DNA of 56,680 nt from Candidatus Bathyarchaeota archaeon (lineage in GTDB: Archaea > Thermoproteota > Bathyarchaeia > 40CM-2-53-6), in NCBI GenBank assembly GCA_005888755.1, contig VBBQ01000011.1:1-56680 (forward strand). Reading direction: 5' to 3'. The position numbers and the translations under genes are program-made. Below are positions 34,096 to 43,438 of this stretch, one piece after another. How positions within the stretch are numbered: position 1 is the stretch's first letter; each line of letters starts with the position of its first letter. The notes below the pieces were generated by a model, which saw only the letters and a program-made list of their open reading frames with translations, had not been told where the DNA came from and made no database searches.

Positions 34096-37000
34096 GTGAC
34101 CATCAATCTGTTTTCCATGGCGCGTGGTCGGGTCCGGATGAGAAATCACCGCAAGCGGCTAGTATTCAGTTTCCTGATCTCGCTTTTTCTTCTTGTCGGT
34201 TTCGTTAGGCCTGCTTTTGCTGCTGGAATAACTTTTGTAACATCTTCCACAAACGCGGGAACCAATTTCGTAGCGACAACAACGGCGGTAAGTGTCAATG
34301 CCGGGGATACTGTTGTTGCCATTGGCGGTGCCCAAAGTGGAACCGTTGTGTTCGCCGATAGTGAATCTGATACCCCGACTCTAGTAAACACCGAGGTTGA
34401 CAGTGGTGCAACTATCTTTGAACAAATGTCGTACTTCACCGTCGCCACGACAAGTGCGACCTATGTTGTAACCGCGACATTCTCAGGCGGAACGTCTGGT
34501 AGAAATTCATTGATCGTTCTAGTATACGGCGGGGTAACTAGTGTAGGAAGTAATGCTATCAGTACTGGCTCGAGTACGAGTCCGAGCGTTGTTTTAACAA
34601 CCGCAACGACCAGCGATTATGCGGTTGTGGGATTCAGCTGGCGCGGGAATAGTGGTGACTGCACTACAGGTCTCGTGGGCAACGATAGGGCTCTCGTAGC
34701 CTCGGGAGGTGCAGCCCCACGAGTCACCGGCTCCGGATTTGATAATACTGGTAGTACCTCCGTTACAAACACTGAGTGCCTAGGAACAAGTTCAGCGTGG
34801 GTAGCGATAGCAGTTGACCTCAAAGGCAGTGTCGCGTACACCCAGTCCCTCTCCGCTTCAGTTGGTTCGTCAGCGAGCCTTTCTGAGAAGAACTCTCTCT
34901 TCCGCCCCCTGAGCGGGTCTTTGAATTTAGCATCAAGTCTCACCCAGAAGAACTCGCTCTTTAGATCCTTGAGCAGTTCTCTGAATCTGGCTTCGAGCCT
35001 CGCTGAGAAGAACTCTCTCTTCCGAACCATAAGCGGTTCTTTCAATCTGGCCTCAAGTCTCGTTGAGAAGAATTCTATCTTCAGAACGCTCAGCGGATCC
35101 CTAGCACTTACGACGAAAATGATGTTTACCTCAATTCAAGCATCCAAGACCACAGCTGTCTCCTGCACTCTGCAACCCGGGGCCGTAACTACGTGTACAC
35201 TGAACCCAACTTCCTTCATTTCCGCCGCCTCAAGTCAGGCAGCGAAAAACTCTCTGTTGAGAGCGGTCATCGGATCATTAGGCCTTAGCGGAAGCTCTGC
35301 AGTGAAGAACTCCCTCTTCAAAACACTCACCAGCTCGCTGACCTTGGCCTCAAGTTTTGCGGAGCATACTGCGTTGTCTAGAAGCCTCACCGGGTCTCTG
35401 ACTCTAGCCTCAAGCTTCTCCAAACAATCCTCAGTGTCAAGATCGCTCTCCAGTTCACTCGGTCTTGCAAGTTCCGGGACGAAGGGCCTTGCCAGGACTT
35501 TGACAGGGTCCCTCGGCTTCGCTACTAGTTTCGCTGAGCATGCTGCATCGTTCAGGTCATTGTCAAATTCATTGTCTACAGCCTCAACTTTTGCTAAGCA
35601 AAGTTCACTATTCAGAACCCTTACAGGTTCGTTTTCCCTGGCATCCGGTCTTGCCGAAAGATCCTCACTATTCAGATCTATGACTTCTACCTTGGGCCTA
35701 GCATCGAGTCTTGCCAAGCAAACTTCACTGTTCAGATCTCTTTCCAGTTCACTGACCCTGGCTGGTTCTCAGATCAAAGGCTTGGCTAAGGCCTTGACTG
35801 GTTCGCTAGGCCTTCTCTCGAGCTTCTCTGAACACACGTCATTGTCTAAGTCCCTGACTGGCTCCCTCGGGTCCACCTCAAGCTTTTTCGAGCACACTTC
35901 ATTGCTCAGGTCACTGACCGGAGCAATTGGTGCAGCTTCGAGTTTTGCGGAACATACTTCGTTGTTCAGGTCGTTGTCGGGCTCGCTCACATTAGCCAGC
36001 TCTGAGACTAAAGGTCTGGCTAAGACATTGACCGGCTCACTAGGATCGGCCTCTAGTCTCATCGAACACACTTCTCTGTTTAGATCCCTGTCAAGTTCGT
36101 TGTCTCTGGCCTCTACCTTTACAGAGAAAACATCTCTCTTCAGAACTCTCACCAGTTCGTTGTCCTTAACTTCAGGTTTATCCGAACATTCCTCGCTGTT
36201 CAGAGCTCTTTCTAGCTCACTGACCTCGGCTAGTTCTGAGACAAAGGGTCTAGCCAAGACGTTTACAGCCTCGCTAAGCTTAGCTTCGAGTCTTGGCGAG
36301 CATACCTCGCTGTTCAGATCACTGACCAGTACGCTTGGCTCGTCTGCGAGCTTTGTCGAGCACGCTTCACTGTTCAGATCATTCTCTAGTTCGCTGGGAT
36401 TCACAGCTTCAGTGCTCAAAAGCCGTATCGTAGCCCTCAGCGCCTCCTTTGGAACAGCGTCAGCCCTTACCCTTCACAATTCGCTGTTCAGGACACTTTC
36501 CAGTTCGTTGTCCCTAACATCCAACTCTGCCGCGAGGTCATCGGTGTTCAGGTTATTCACTGCTTCGCTTGGTTTAGCCTCAAGCATCGCCGAAAAATCT
36601 TCGTTCTTCCGGGCACTGGCCAGCTCGCTAGGTCCTGCCTCAAACTTTGTTGAGCACGCTTCATTGTTCAGGTCCTTGAGTGGGGCATTTGGCTCCGCTT
36701 CGAGCTTTGCTGAACATACTTCATTCTTCAGACTCTTTTCCGGATCCCTAGGTTCAGCCTCTAGTTTTGCCGAGAAGTCCTCGCTCTTCCGATCCCTTGC
36801 CAGTTTCCTAGGACTTCCTAGCTCTGAGACCAAAGGTCTAGCTAAGACCCTGAGCGCCTCTCTGGGTTCAGCTGCGGGTTTAGTGGATCATGTTTCGCTG
36901 TTCAGATCTCTCTCCGGTTCCATAGGTCTCGCAACTTCCTTTTTCAGAGGCCGGACTGTAAACCTGAGTGCTTCTCTCGGTGCGGCCTCAAGCCTTGTTG

Positions 37001-39222
37001 ATCATCTTTCACTGTTCAGATCCCTCTCCAGTTCGATAGGTCTCTCGAGCTCCTTCTTTAGAGGCCGGACTGTAAACCTGAGTGCTTCACTCGGTTCAGC
37101 ATCCAGCTTCCTAGAACACCTCTCACTGTTCAGGTCCCTGTCCGCCTCACTGGGTGAGACAGCTTCCTTCTTCAGAGGTCGAACCGTGAATCTTGGCGCA
37201 TCAATAGGCCCGGCTTCAAGTCTTACTGAACATCTCTCCCTGTTGAGGTCCCTAACCGGCACTCTTGGCTCTTCTTCAGGTCTTCTAGACCACATATCAC
37301 TGTTCAGGTCGCTGAGCGGCGCGCTCAACACGGCCTCTGGCCTTGCTAGTCATAATTCGCTGTTCAGATCACTGACCAGCTTGTTCTCCTTGCCTTCCGG
37401 TTTTGCCGAAAAAGCTTCGTTGTTTAGGTCGCTTTCTGGAACACTTGGAGCCAGCTCAAGTCTTGTTGATCATAATTCGTTCGCTCGGTCTATTAGTGGA
37501 TCGCTTGGTTCAGCCTCGAGCTTAGCAGAGCGTATTTCGGTATTCAGGAATCTGACCGGTTCACTGACTCTTGCTAGTGCTCAGACCAAAGGAGTTGCAA
37601 AGAGTTTGAGTGCTTCACTCGGCTTTAGCGGAGGGTTCCTAGAGCATGTTTCGTTGTTTAGGTCTTTGAGCGGTTCGTTGGGTCTAGGGAGTTCGCTGTT
37701 CAGAGGCCGCACCGTGAACCTGAGCGCGTCGTTGGGTTCGGCCTCTAGTCTTGCAAAGAGGTACTCCTTCTTCAGATCTCTGACTGGGGCGCTGGGTCTT
37801 GCCAGCGCTTTCTTCAACGGTCAAACTGTCAACCTAAGCGCTTCGTTTGGTTCAGCCTCAAGCGTCTCTGAGAAGAGTTCGTTCTTCAGGTCTGCGAGCG
37901 CGACTCTGGGTCTAGTTGCTTCCGAGACCAAAGGACTTGCGAGGATCTTGACTGGCTCTCTGGGTTCGGCCTCGAGTCTTTCTGAGAAGAACTCGATCTT
38001 CCGGTCCGTGTCCATGGCCCTGGGTCTTTCGTCTTCTCAAATCAGGGGTCTCGCCAAGACCCTGAGTAGTTCGCTAGGGGCCTCTTCGATTTTCGCGGAG
38101 AAGACTTCCGCGTTCAGATCTTTGACTGGTTCTATGGGTTTTGTGAGCTCTCAGTTCAAGGGTCTTGCGAAATCCTTGGGAGCTTCGCTCGGTCTAACAT
38201 CAAGCGTTGCGGAGAAAACCTCGTTGTTCAGATCACTCAGCAGTTCAATAGGCCTCTCAGCGTCTTTCTTCAGAGGCCGCACCGTCAACTTGGGCGCTTC
38301 GATTGGTTCGGCTTCGGGCATTACAGAGCGGACCTCCTTCTTCAGGTCTCTCTCAGGGTCCCTGACGCTAGCCGGTTCACAGGCAAAGGGTCTCGCGAAG
38401 GCCCTAAGCGCCTCACTAGGTTCAGCATCGGGCTTCCTGGAGCATCTCTCGCTTTTCAGATCTCTCGCAGATTCACTTGGTCTTTCAAGCTCTCAGCAAA
38501 GGGGTCCAAGCATAACACTGAGTGCTTCATTGGGAATGGCCTCGAGTTTCGCTGAAAAGTCATCTCTCTTCAGGTCTTTCAGCAACTCCATTGGTGTCGC
38601 TACTTCTCAGAGCAAGGGTTTCAGTGAGCCTCTCAGCGCCTCGCTGGGTGGCGCTTCCATGTTGTCTGAGCACACTTCGTTGTTCAGATCATTTTCTGGC
38701 TCGATCGGTCTAGGCGCTTCCTACTTCAGAGGTCGCACCATTGACCTGGGCGCTTCAATCGGTTCAGCATCGAGCTTCTTCGAACACGTGTCGCTTGTGA
38801 GATCTCTCTCCGGATCCCTATCTTCGGGTTCGAATGGTGGAGAGAGTTCTTCGTTCTTCAGATCTCTGAGTGGTTCATGGAGCATGAAAGCAGTTTATGC
38901 GCGGGGAACAAAGTTTGTGCCTGTGGCTCTGGGGACAAACTTTGGTAGTGGAGAAGTTCTAATCGGTCGCTATGGTTGTTTCAATTGCAGCAGTAATACA
39001 GGGGACTTCGCCTTCCTGGTGATCGCTCTCGGGGTAGCAGCTTTCGGCGTTTACGCTGCTAAACAACGACATCAATCTTCAGGCCCTCCAACAAAGCCTG
39101 GGGAGGAGAAGGTTTCCGTTGATGAAGAAGGCTGGGAGACAAAAGGATCTAGCAACGCCGAAGGGAGAGCTGTCAATCCACCCAAAGATAAAGAAGGTTG
39201 GGAGACGAGGCCTGAAGGCTAA
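34096..39222 (+). CDS. Giant repeat surface protein, 1708 aa
   Basis: A signal peptide (VFSFLISLFLLVGF then AFAA) leads into a beta-rich domain of about 210 residues. Residues 253-1594 are about 67 tandem units of 20 residues (type SLGSASSFAEHTSLFRSLSG) mixed with 18-residue variants ending FFRGRTVNLSA or ETKGLAKTLTA. One early unit is interrupted by about 40 residues with two Cys. After the repeats come a CFNC pair, a transmembrane helix near 1634-1655 and a cytosolic tail with EEGWETK and KEGWETR. The start is GTG. It is probably a long stalk or adhesin on the cell surface. The DNA copies differ at many synonymous positions, so the array is old and kept by selection on protein. Confidence 0.85.
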   Translation: MTINLFSMARGRVRMRNHRKRLVFSFLISLFLLVGFVRPAFAAGITFVTSSTNAGTNFVATTTAVSVNAGDTVVAIGGAQSGTVVFADSESDTPTLVNTEVDSGATIFEQMSYFTVATTSATYVVTATFSGGTSGRNSLIVLVYGGVTSVGSNAISTGSSTSPSVVLTTATTSDYAVVGFSWRGNSGDCTTGLVGNDRALVASGGAAPRVTGSGFDNTGSTSVTNTECLGTSSAWVAIAVDLKGSVAYTQSLSASVGSSASLSEKNSLFRPLSGSLNLASSLTQKNSLFRSLSSSLNLASSLAEKNSLFRTISGSFNLASSLVEKNSIFRTLSGSLALTTKMMFTSIQASKTTAVSCTLQPGAVTTCTLNPTSFISAASSQAAKNSLLRAVIGSLGLSGSSAVKNSLFKTLTSSLTLASSFAEHTALSRSLTGSLTLASSFSKQSSVSRSLSSSLGLASSGTKGLARTLTGSLGFATSFAEHAASFRSLSNSLSTASTFAKQSSLFRTLTGSFSLASGLAERSSLFRSMTSTLGLASSLAKQTSLFRSLSSSLTLAGSQIKGLAKALTGSLGLLSSFSEHTSLSKSLTGSLGSTSSFFEHTSLLRSLTGAIGAASSFAEHTSLFRSLSGSLTLASSETKGLAKTLTGSLGSASSLIEHTSLFRSLSSSLSLASTFTEKTSLFRTLTSSLSLTSGLSEHSSLFRALSSSLTSASSETKGLAKTFTASLSLASSLGEHTSLFRSLTSTLGSSASFVEHASLFRSFSSSLGFTASVLKSRIVALSASFGTASALTLHNSLFRTLSSSLSLTSNSAARSSVFRLFTASLGLASSIAEKSSFFRALASSLGPASNFVEHASLFRSLSGAFGSASSFAEHTSFFRLFSGSLGSASSFAEKSSLFRSLASFLGLPSSETKGLAKTLSASLGSAAGLVDHVSLFRSLSGSIGLATSFFRGRTVNLSASLGAASSLVDHLSLFRSLSSSIGLSSSFFRGRTVNLSASLGSASSFLEHLSLFRSLSASLGETASFFRGRTVNLGASIGPASSLTEHLSLLRSLTGTLGSSSGLLDHISLFRSLSGALNTASGLASHNSLFRSLTSLFSLPSGFAEKASLFRSLSGTLGASSSLVDHNSFARSISGSLGSASSLAERISVFRNLTGSLTLASAQTKGVAKSLSASLGFSGGFLEHVSLFRSLSGSLGLGSSLFRGRTVNLSASLGSASSLAKRYSFFRSLTGALGLASAFFNGQTVNLSASFGSASSVSEKSSFFRSASATLGLVASETKGLARILTGSLGSASSLSEKNSIFRSVSMALGLSSSQIRGLAKTLSSSLGASSIFAEKTSAFRSLTGSMGFVSSQFKGLAKSLGASLGLTSSVAEKTSLFRSLSSSIGLSASFFRGRTVNLGASIGSASGITERTSFFRSLSGSLTLAGSQAKGLAKALSASLGSASGFLEHLSLFRSLADSLGLSSSQQRGPSITLSASLGMASSFAEKSSLFRSFSNSIGVATSQSKGFSEPLSASLGGASMLSEHTSLFRSFSGSIGLGASYFRGRTIDLGASIGSASSFFEHVSLVRSLSGSLSSGSNGGESSSFFRSLSGSWSMKAVYARGTKFVPVALGTNFGSGEVLIGRYGCFNCSSNTGDFAFLVIALGVAAFGVYAAKQRHQSSGPPTKPGEEKVSVDEEGWETKGSSNAEGRAVNPPKDKEGWETRPEG

Positions 39223-39277
39223 AGATGTCGGTCATTCGTAGCTGTTATATGCGCTAAGGGCTCCGAACAATTTTCTC

Positions 39278-39631
39278 ATGGATAAGATAGAAAAAGCGAC
39301 GGAGAAGAAGAAAGGATTCGTCGGAGAATTCACCGACTTCCTTCAGACCTTTGGTGTGATCGGTCTCGCAATTGGTTTCGTAATAGGTGTCGCCTCGTCC
39401 GCCGTGGTAAACTCTCTTGTCAAAGATCTGATCAATCCCATAGTAGGACTTGTCTTGCCTACGGGAAATCTAGCTTCGCTAAACGCGACTGTTACATCTC
39501 CGGTTTCGGGGAAACCGTCAGTATTCCTTTATGGAGACTTCATTTCGCAAGTCATCTACTTCATCGTTATCGCTCTAGTGGTCTTCCTAATGTACAAGCA
39601 GCTAAAGCGCATGGGTCTCGCCAAACTCTAG
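39278..39631 (+). CDS. mscL: Large-conductance mechanosensitive channel MscL
   Basis: The 117-residue protein matches MscL: GFVGEFTDFLQTFGVIGLAIGFVIG gives the N-terminal helix and TM1 (written here as adjoining parts), then VVNSLVKDLINPIVGLVL, a short periplasmic loop, and TM2 (FISQVIYFIVIALVVF) with a Lys-rich end. MscL opens under membrane tension to release solutes in osmotic downshock. The length is slightly below the bacterial norm (about 130). The start is ATG. It is convergent with marC. Confidence 0.9.
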   Translation: MDKIEKATEKKKGFVGEFTDFLQTFGVIGLAIGFVIGVASSAVVNSLVKDLINPIVGLVLPTGNLASLNATVTSPVSGKPSVFLYGDFISQVIYFIVIALVVFLMYKQLKRMGLAKL

Positions 39632-39654
39632 CCAGCGAAACTTTCCCGAACACA

Positions 39655-40251
39655 TCATCGCGGAGGATAGTAGAACTGTATTCCAGCAAGGACGTATTGC
39701 ACCGCAATGGCAGCTATGAAAAGGGACATTATTCTCGCAATTACCGCAGCTCCAGTCTTACCCAGTAGGCGGTAGATTCTGTCGGTTTGTCTTAGGACAA
39801 CCCAGCTTACGAACATGACGATTACAATGGCGCTAAGGGCAACTATGATTCCGGACGATTGAATCGAGATTAGGGTCAGGGTTATCGCTCCAGGGCCAAC
39901 AAGTAGCGGGAATGCTATTGGGAAAACGGCTGTCTCCTCAGCAGAAACAAGAGTTAGCTTATCCATGCGTTCACCGCGGAAAATGATCTCAATCGATAAC
40001 AAGAGTAGAACCAGTCCTCCTGCGATCTGGAAGCTCTCTAGAGATATTCCGAATAGTAGCAAGACTTCTTGACCGATCAAGGCAAAAGCAGCTAAGAGTA
40101 TGGCCCCGACAACCGCAGCGGTTCTGAAAACTTTCCGCTTCTCATCAAGGTTCATCGTCTTGGTCAGCCCTGCAAAAATGGGAACAGGACCCAGCGGGTC
40201 CACGATTACAAACAGGGCAACTGTTGCTTTCAGAAGGTCGAGAAGAAACAT
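39655..40251 (-). CDS. MarC-family integral membrane protein
   Basis: Six transmembrane helices and the family motifs VIVDPLGPVPIFAGLT near the N-terminus and FPLLVGPGAITLTL in the middle identify a MarC/UPF0056 protein of unknown transport function. The start is ATG 40251 (198 aa); GTG 40266 is possible. A longer frame to 40368 only arises because it reads through the tRNA-Val gene. It lies 51 bases downstream of that tRNA on the same strand. Confidence 0.88.
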   Translation of the reverse strand: MFLLDLLKATVALFVIVDPLGPVPIFAGLTKTMNLDEKRKVFRTAAVVGAILLAAFALIGQEVLLLFGISLESFQIAGGLVLLLLSIEIIFRGERMDKLTLVSAEETAVFPIAFPLLVGPGAITLTLISIQSSGIIVALSAIVIVMFVSWVVLRQTDRIYRLLGKTGAAVIARIMSLFIAAIAVQYVLAGIQFYYPPR

Positions 40252-40302
40252 GTCTAATGAGGCCACTCTATCATCCTTTCCTCGCTGGTTTGGAGCTCTT
40301 TG

Positions 40303-40400
40303 TGGTGGGCCGGGAGGGATTTGAACCCACGACCTTCGCCGTGTGAGGGCGACGTCCGTTCTGCGCAATCATCTTGCTTACCAGGCTGGACTACCGGCCC
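40303..40400 (-). tRNA. tRNA-Val(CAC) with a D-arm intron
   Basis: On the minus strand the gene starts GGGCCGG and ends CCGGCCC, A and an encoded CCA. The anticodon arm TCGCC/GGCGA holds loop CTCACAC, anticodon CAC. Removing 21 bases at 40358-40378 restores the GTCC/GGAC D-stem and a 77-base tRNA. The intron falls after the D-loop GGTA, the same place as in tRNA-Ala. It contains a GCAA/TTGC hairpin. The T-stem has one T-T mismatch. There is no intron in the anticodon loop. Confidence 0.9.
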
Positions 40401-40466
40401 AACGAGTGGAGAATCGGAAGGAGACTATATTTCATCTTTCGAATCGGGGAAATTCTACGGTTGTTT

Positions 40467-40877
40467 CTAGCGGAGAAGCCTAACATTCGTGCCTTGAGGA
40501 TTCTCTTCGATAAGTCGAAACAAGGGGATGCACCTTCCCCCGGCCTTCTCAATCTTCACAAGAGCTCTCGGGGAAAACTTGAACGCTGCAATTGTCAGCT
40601 TCTCTTTCGGGATTCCCGACCCGAGAACCTTTCCTGGTACTACGATCACGTCTCCTGCCTTGGCTAGTCTCGATACTTGTCCTAGGTTGAGGACGATTCT
40701 GGTTCTTCGTGATTTGCCCAAGAAGCTTGCGACTGTTAGCCAGAGGGGCGCTTGGTGTTGCCTGCCAGCGCGTTTGAGATAACTTATCGTATTGAGCATC
40801 TCAGGGTTTGTAGGTCGATGGTCTCGCAATGAAGGGTCCTCTTGGCAGGGAAGCGTTTCATCTTGAATCGGTACCAA
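40467..40877 (-). CDS. Ribosomal protein L18e
   Basis: The protein matches archaeal L18e (eL18): NPEMLNTISYLKRAGRQH, RRTRIVLNLGQVSRLAKAG, VIVVPGKVLGSG, and AGGRCIPLFRLIEENPQG. It is a structural component of the 50S subunit. The open frame begins at TTG 40877 (136 aa), but the conserved region starts near RPTNPEM, so TTG 40829 (120 aa) may be the true start. In many archaea this gene sits with L13 and S9; here it lies alone between tRNA-Val and pyruvate kinase. Confidence 0.88.
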   Translation of the reverse strand: MVPIQDETLPCQEDPSLRDHRPTNPEMLNTISYLKRAGRQHQAPLWLTVASFLGKSRRTRIVLNLGQVSRLAKAGDVIVVPGKVLGSGIPKEKLTIAAFKFSPRALVKIEKAGGRCIPLFRLIEENPQGTNVRLLR

Positions 40878-40932
40878 TAAAGCCTTTGGAGATCAGATTT
40901 GTGTTTTGGACCGAATCGGCATTGACGGAAGA

Positions 40933-42360
40933 CTAGCTTATCGTCTGGACCTTGAGAATCTCCGTCTTGCCAGACGGGCCCTTAGGATCTCCAGCAATTA
41001 TGACGATTCTATCCCCTTTTTTCGCCAGTTTCAATCGAACCACCGATCTTTCAGCCTCATGGAAAATCTCCTCGCTAGTACTGAACTCTCTAGTGAGTAG
41101 AGTTTGAACTCTCCAGGAGAGGAGCAGTTGCCGCTGCACTTCTGGATGAGACGTTAGGGCAACAATCGGGAGCGGAGGCCGATACTTGGACACAAGACGC
41201 GCGGTCCTACCTGTTCGGGTAGGTGCGACGATCGCCGAAGCTGAGACTTGCAAGGCGGTCTCGCAAGCTCCCAGTGCTAACGCGTCGGCTTGACCGTGTT
41301 CGTACCATGCTCGACGTTGAGGCGAGATCTCCTTTGGAAGGAATCGCTCCGTCTCCTCAGCTACGCGTCCTAGAATCCGAACCGCTTCCACGGGATATTT
41401 GCCGATCGCCGTTTCCTCAGAGAGCATTACCGCGTCCGTGCCGTCGATGATAGCGTTCGCGACATCTGTAACTTCGGCCCTGGTCGGCGTCGGTGAAGAG
41501 ACCATAGATTCCAACATCTGGGTTGCGGTGATCACCGGTTTTCCGAACCTGTTGCTCTCGTGAATGATTCTCTTCTGTATTATCGGGACAAGTTCGAGTT
41601 TGAGCTCTACCCCGAGGTCGCCTCGTGCAACCATGACCCCATCCGCTTCCTGAACGATCTCTTCGAGGTTATCAACAGCCTCTCGCTTCTCTATCTTCGC
41701 AACGACAAATATCTCATGGCCGTTGGCCTCGGCAACCTTTCGCGCCGTCTTTATGTCGTCGATTTTCTGGACAAAGGACACCGCGATGATGTCAACCTTG
41801 TTTTCCACGCCGAACTTGATGTGCTCCTTATCATCACTCGTTATGGCCGGGACACGGATTCTGAGTCTCGGGAGATTGACTCCCTTTCCCGACGTCAGAT
41901 CGCCACCGTTGATCACGCGTCCTTCGACCTCGTCTCTCTTGGCTCGTAGGACCTCGATCCTGATGGTCCCATCTGCGAGGAATATTGTATCGCCTTTCTT
42001 GACTGCTTTGGGAAGGTCAGGATAGGCGATTGGTATCTTCGATTTGGCGTTGGTTGGCTTGGTTGTCAGGCTGATCCTGTCGAGTCTTTGAAGGCGAAGA
42101 GGTTCGCTTGCGAGTTTGCCTACTCTCAGTTTTGGTCCAGGTAGGTCTTGGAGTATCGCTACAGGGCGGTGTAGACGTTCGCTGACCTGTCGAATCGTTC
42201 TGATGACGCGAACGTGTTGGTCGTAGGTTCCATGCGAGAAGTTGATGCGTGCAACATCCATCCCCGATTCGGTCAGTTTAGTTAGCACTCTGGAGGAATC
42301 TGATGCAGGGCCGATGGTGCAGACTATCTTGGTAGCTATGGTGCTCGCTCTAGTTGTCAG
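40933..42360 (-). CDS. pyk: Pyruvate kinase, apparent CTG start
   Basis: The enzyme converts phosphoenolpyruvate and ADP to pyruvate and ATP. Visible motifs include ARINFSHGTYDQH, ILQDLPGPKLRVG, the active-site FVVAKIEKREAVDN and MVARGDLGVEL. The first conventional start (GTG 42288) would remove the universal TKIVCTIGPAS strand, which is encoded just upstream in frame. That stretch is open to a TAG and contains no ATG, GTG or TTG. CTG 42360 gives a natural N-terminus and a 475-residue protein of normal size. With apgM at 50.4 kb it represents lower glycolysis, though the genes are unlinked. Confidence 0.93.
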   Translation of the reverse strand: MTTRASTIATKIVCTIGPASDSSRVLTKLTESGMDVARINFSHGTYDQHVRVIRTIRQVSERLHRPVAILQDLPGPKLRVGKLASEPLRLQRLDRISLTTKPTNAKSKIPIAYPDLPKAVKKGDTIFLADGTIRIEVLRAKRDEVEGRVINGGDLTSGKGVNLPRLRIRVPAITSDDKEHIKFGVENKVDIIAVSFVQKIDDIKTARKVAEANGHEIFVVAKIEKREAVDNLEEIVQEADGVMVARGDLGVELKLELVPIIQKRIIHESNRFGKPVITATQMLESMVSSPTPTRAEVTDVANAIIDGTDAVMLSEETAIGKYPVEAVRILGRVAEETERFLPKEISPQRRAWYEHGQADALALGACETALQVSASAIVAPTRTGRTARLVSKYRPPLPIVALTSHPEVQRQLLLSWRVQTLLTREFSTSEEIFHEAERSVVRLKLAKKGDRIVIIAGDPKGPSGKTEILKVQTIS

Positions 42361-42577
42361 CGTGCTCGCGACCCGTTGCTAATCCGATCCCATTATTCAT
42401 AACACATTCCTTGCGGGCTAGGGTCGTCTTCTTCAAGTCTCCCACGCCCCCTAGTTCGCTGGAATCAAGAAAGGGGGGATCGAGGTGTCTCTGAAACCGA
42501 TATCCTTGGCTGCTTAGAGAATGCGAGGAAAAAATCGTTACGTTTTCGGGAGGTAGCAGTGTCTTCCTGAGGATTGC

Positions 42578-42796
42578 TTATTGGGCCGCGACTAGAACTT
42601 CGACTGGTTCGGGCTCTTCAGTGATGGCTCGTGTTGGTTTAGCGAAGGTGTAGACTAGGGCGCAGCCTTTTTCGTCAATTCGGAGCTCGACAGCACCTGT
42701 CGGCGCGCCCATTATGTCTAGAAGTTCTGCGACGTCTTTGGGAACTCGGAGGTACGCTGATTGTTTGATGATTAATGGTTTTACGCTCTGGGTCAA
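42578..42796 (-). CDS. AbrB-like small DNA-binding protein
   Basis: The 72-residue protein resembles the 61-residue one at 31651: KQSAYLRVPKDVAELLDI then strands VELRIDEKGCALVYTF. The C-terminal tail is longer and acidic (EEPEPVEVLVAAQ). AbrB-type swapped-hairpin proteins bind DNA as dimers and often act as transition regulators or antitoxins, but no toxin gene is adjacent. The start is ATG. The region upstream is a 640-base gap. Confidence 0.6.
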   Translation of the reverse strand: MTQSVKPLIIKQSAYLRVPKDVAELLDIMGAPTGAVELRIDEKGCALVYTFAKPTRAITEEPEPVEVLVAAQ

Positions 42797-43438
42797 GTTA
42801 CATCTTCCAAACGAGTAATGGTCGGAGGGTCGAGTTTGGGGTTTCGGAACCCTACCCTATGCTCAACCGGAGGCTTGGTTTGAAGAGTGTGCGTGTTCGT
42901 GTCTGTCTCAGGGACATTTCAGAATATTGTGGCTGGCCTCGGCGCTTTGTCCCGAGCAGGGTGCCTACGATTGAAATTCGCCCATTATCAGCCCTGATTC
43001 CGAATCTAAGCTTCCCGATTTCTAGAACATGATTTTCCACGCTTGTCCCTAGGGGAATCTACGGGAGTCGTAAAAGGCCAGACAAGCCGAAAACACGCCC
43101 ATCTCGCGGAAACAAGCCCGGGTTCATCCTGAGACAGAAAGAGGTCCTGGAAAAAAATGACCGAGATCGTGTTCGAAGTCCCGCGACGCAAGAGCGGTAG
43201 AGGCGGGAAGGGTTGAGATGGAAGCCGGTCATTGTTTACCGCGACCACGATTCTCAGTCAGCAGTCATGGAATCCAGCTGCTTTTCGCGCTCATCAGGAA
43301 TGAATCATTCACTACTCGTTTGATGCAACTGGAAGCTACTGTTCCCCCTCTTGCCCGGTAACGTGTAGCTTTAGTTGAGTGAATCGCTCTCGTCGCACAC
43401 TCGAACTGATTCCGAGAATGTGCATGCTGGACTGGTGA
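42797..43438. other. Long intergenic region with weak small ORFs
   Basis: This 642-base gap is the longest in the window. A minus-strand ORF from ATG 43040 to 42852 (62 codons, MENHVLEIGKLRFGI...) is the best coding candidate, but it overlaps no known family and has no clear promoter. A 19-codon plus-strand ORF at about 43157 follows an A-run. I saw no tRNA, CRISPR or hairpin of note. It may hold an unrecognised RNA. Confidence 0.3.

Noticed and set aside
35235-38015. Several long minus-strand ORFs (for example 35235-35717, 35769-36419, 36474-36833, 37002-37331)
   Set aside because: They are antisense shadows of the repeat array: their own repeats mirror the plus-strand units and they have no promoter or independent family.
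39655-40368. Longer MarC ORF starting at 40368
   Set aside because: The extra N-terminus is the tRNA-Val gene read as protein; the MarC family begins near ATG 40251.
42578-42796. Toxin-antitoxin pair suggested by the AbrB-like protein
   Set aside because: No toxin-like ORF lies next to it; the adjacent 640 bases hold no credible gene.
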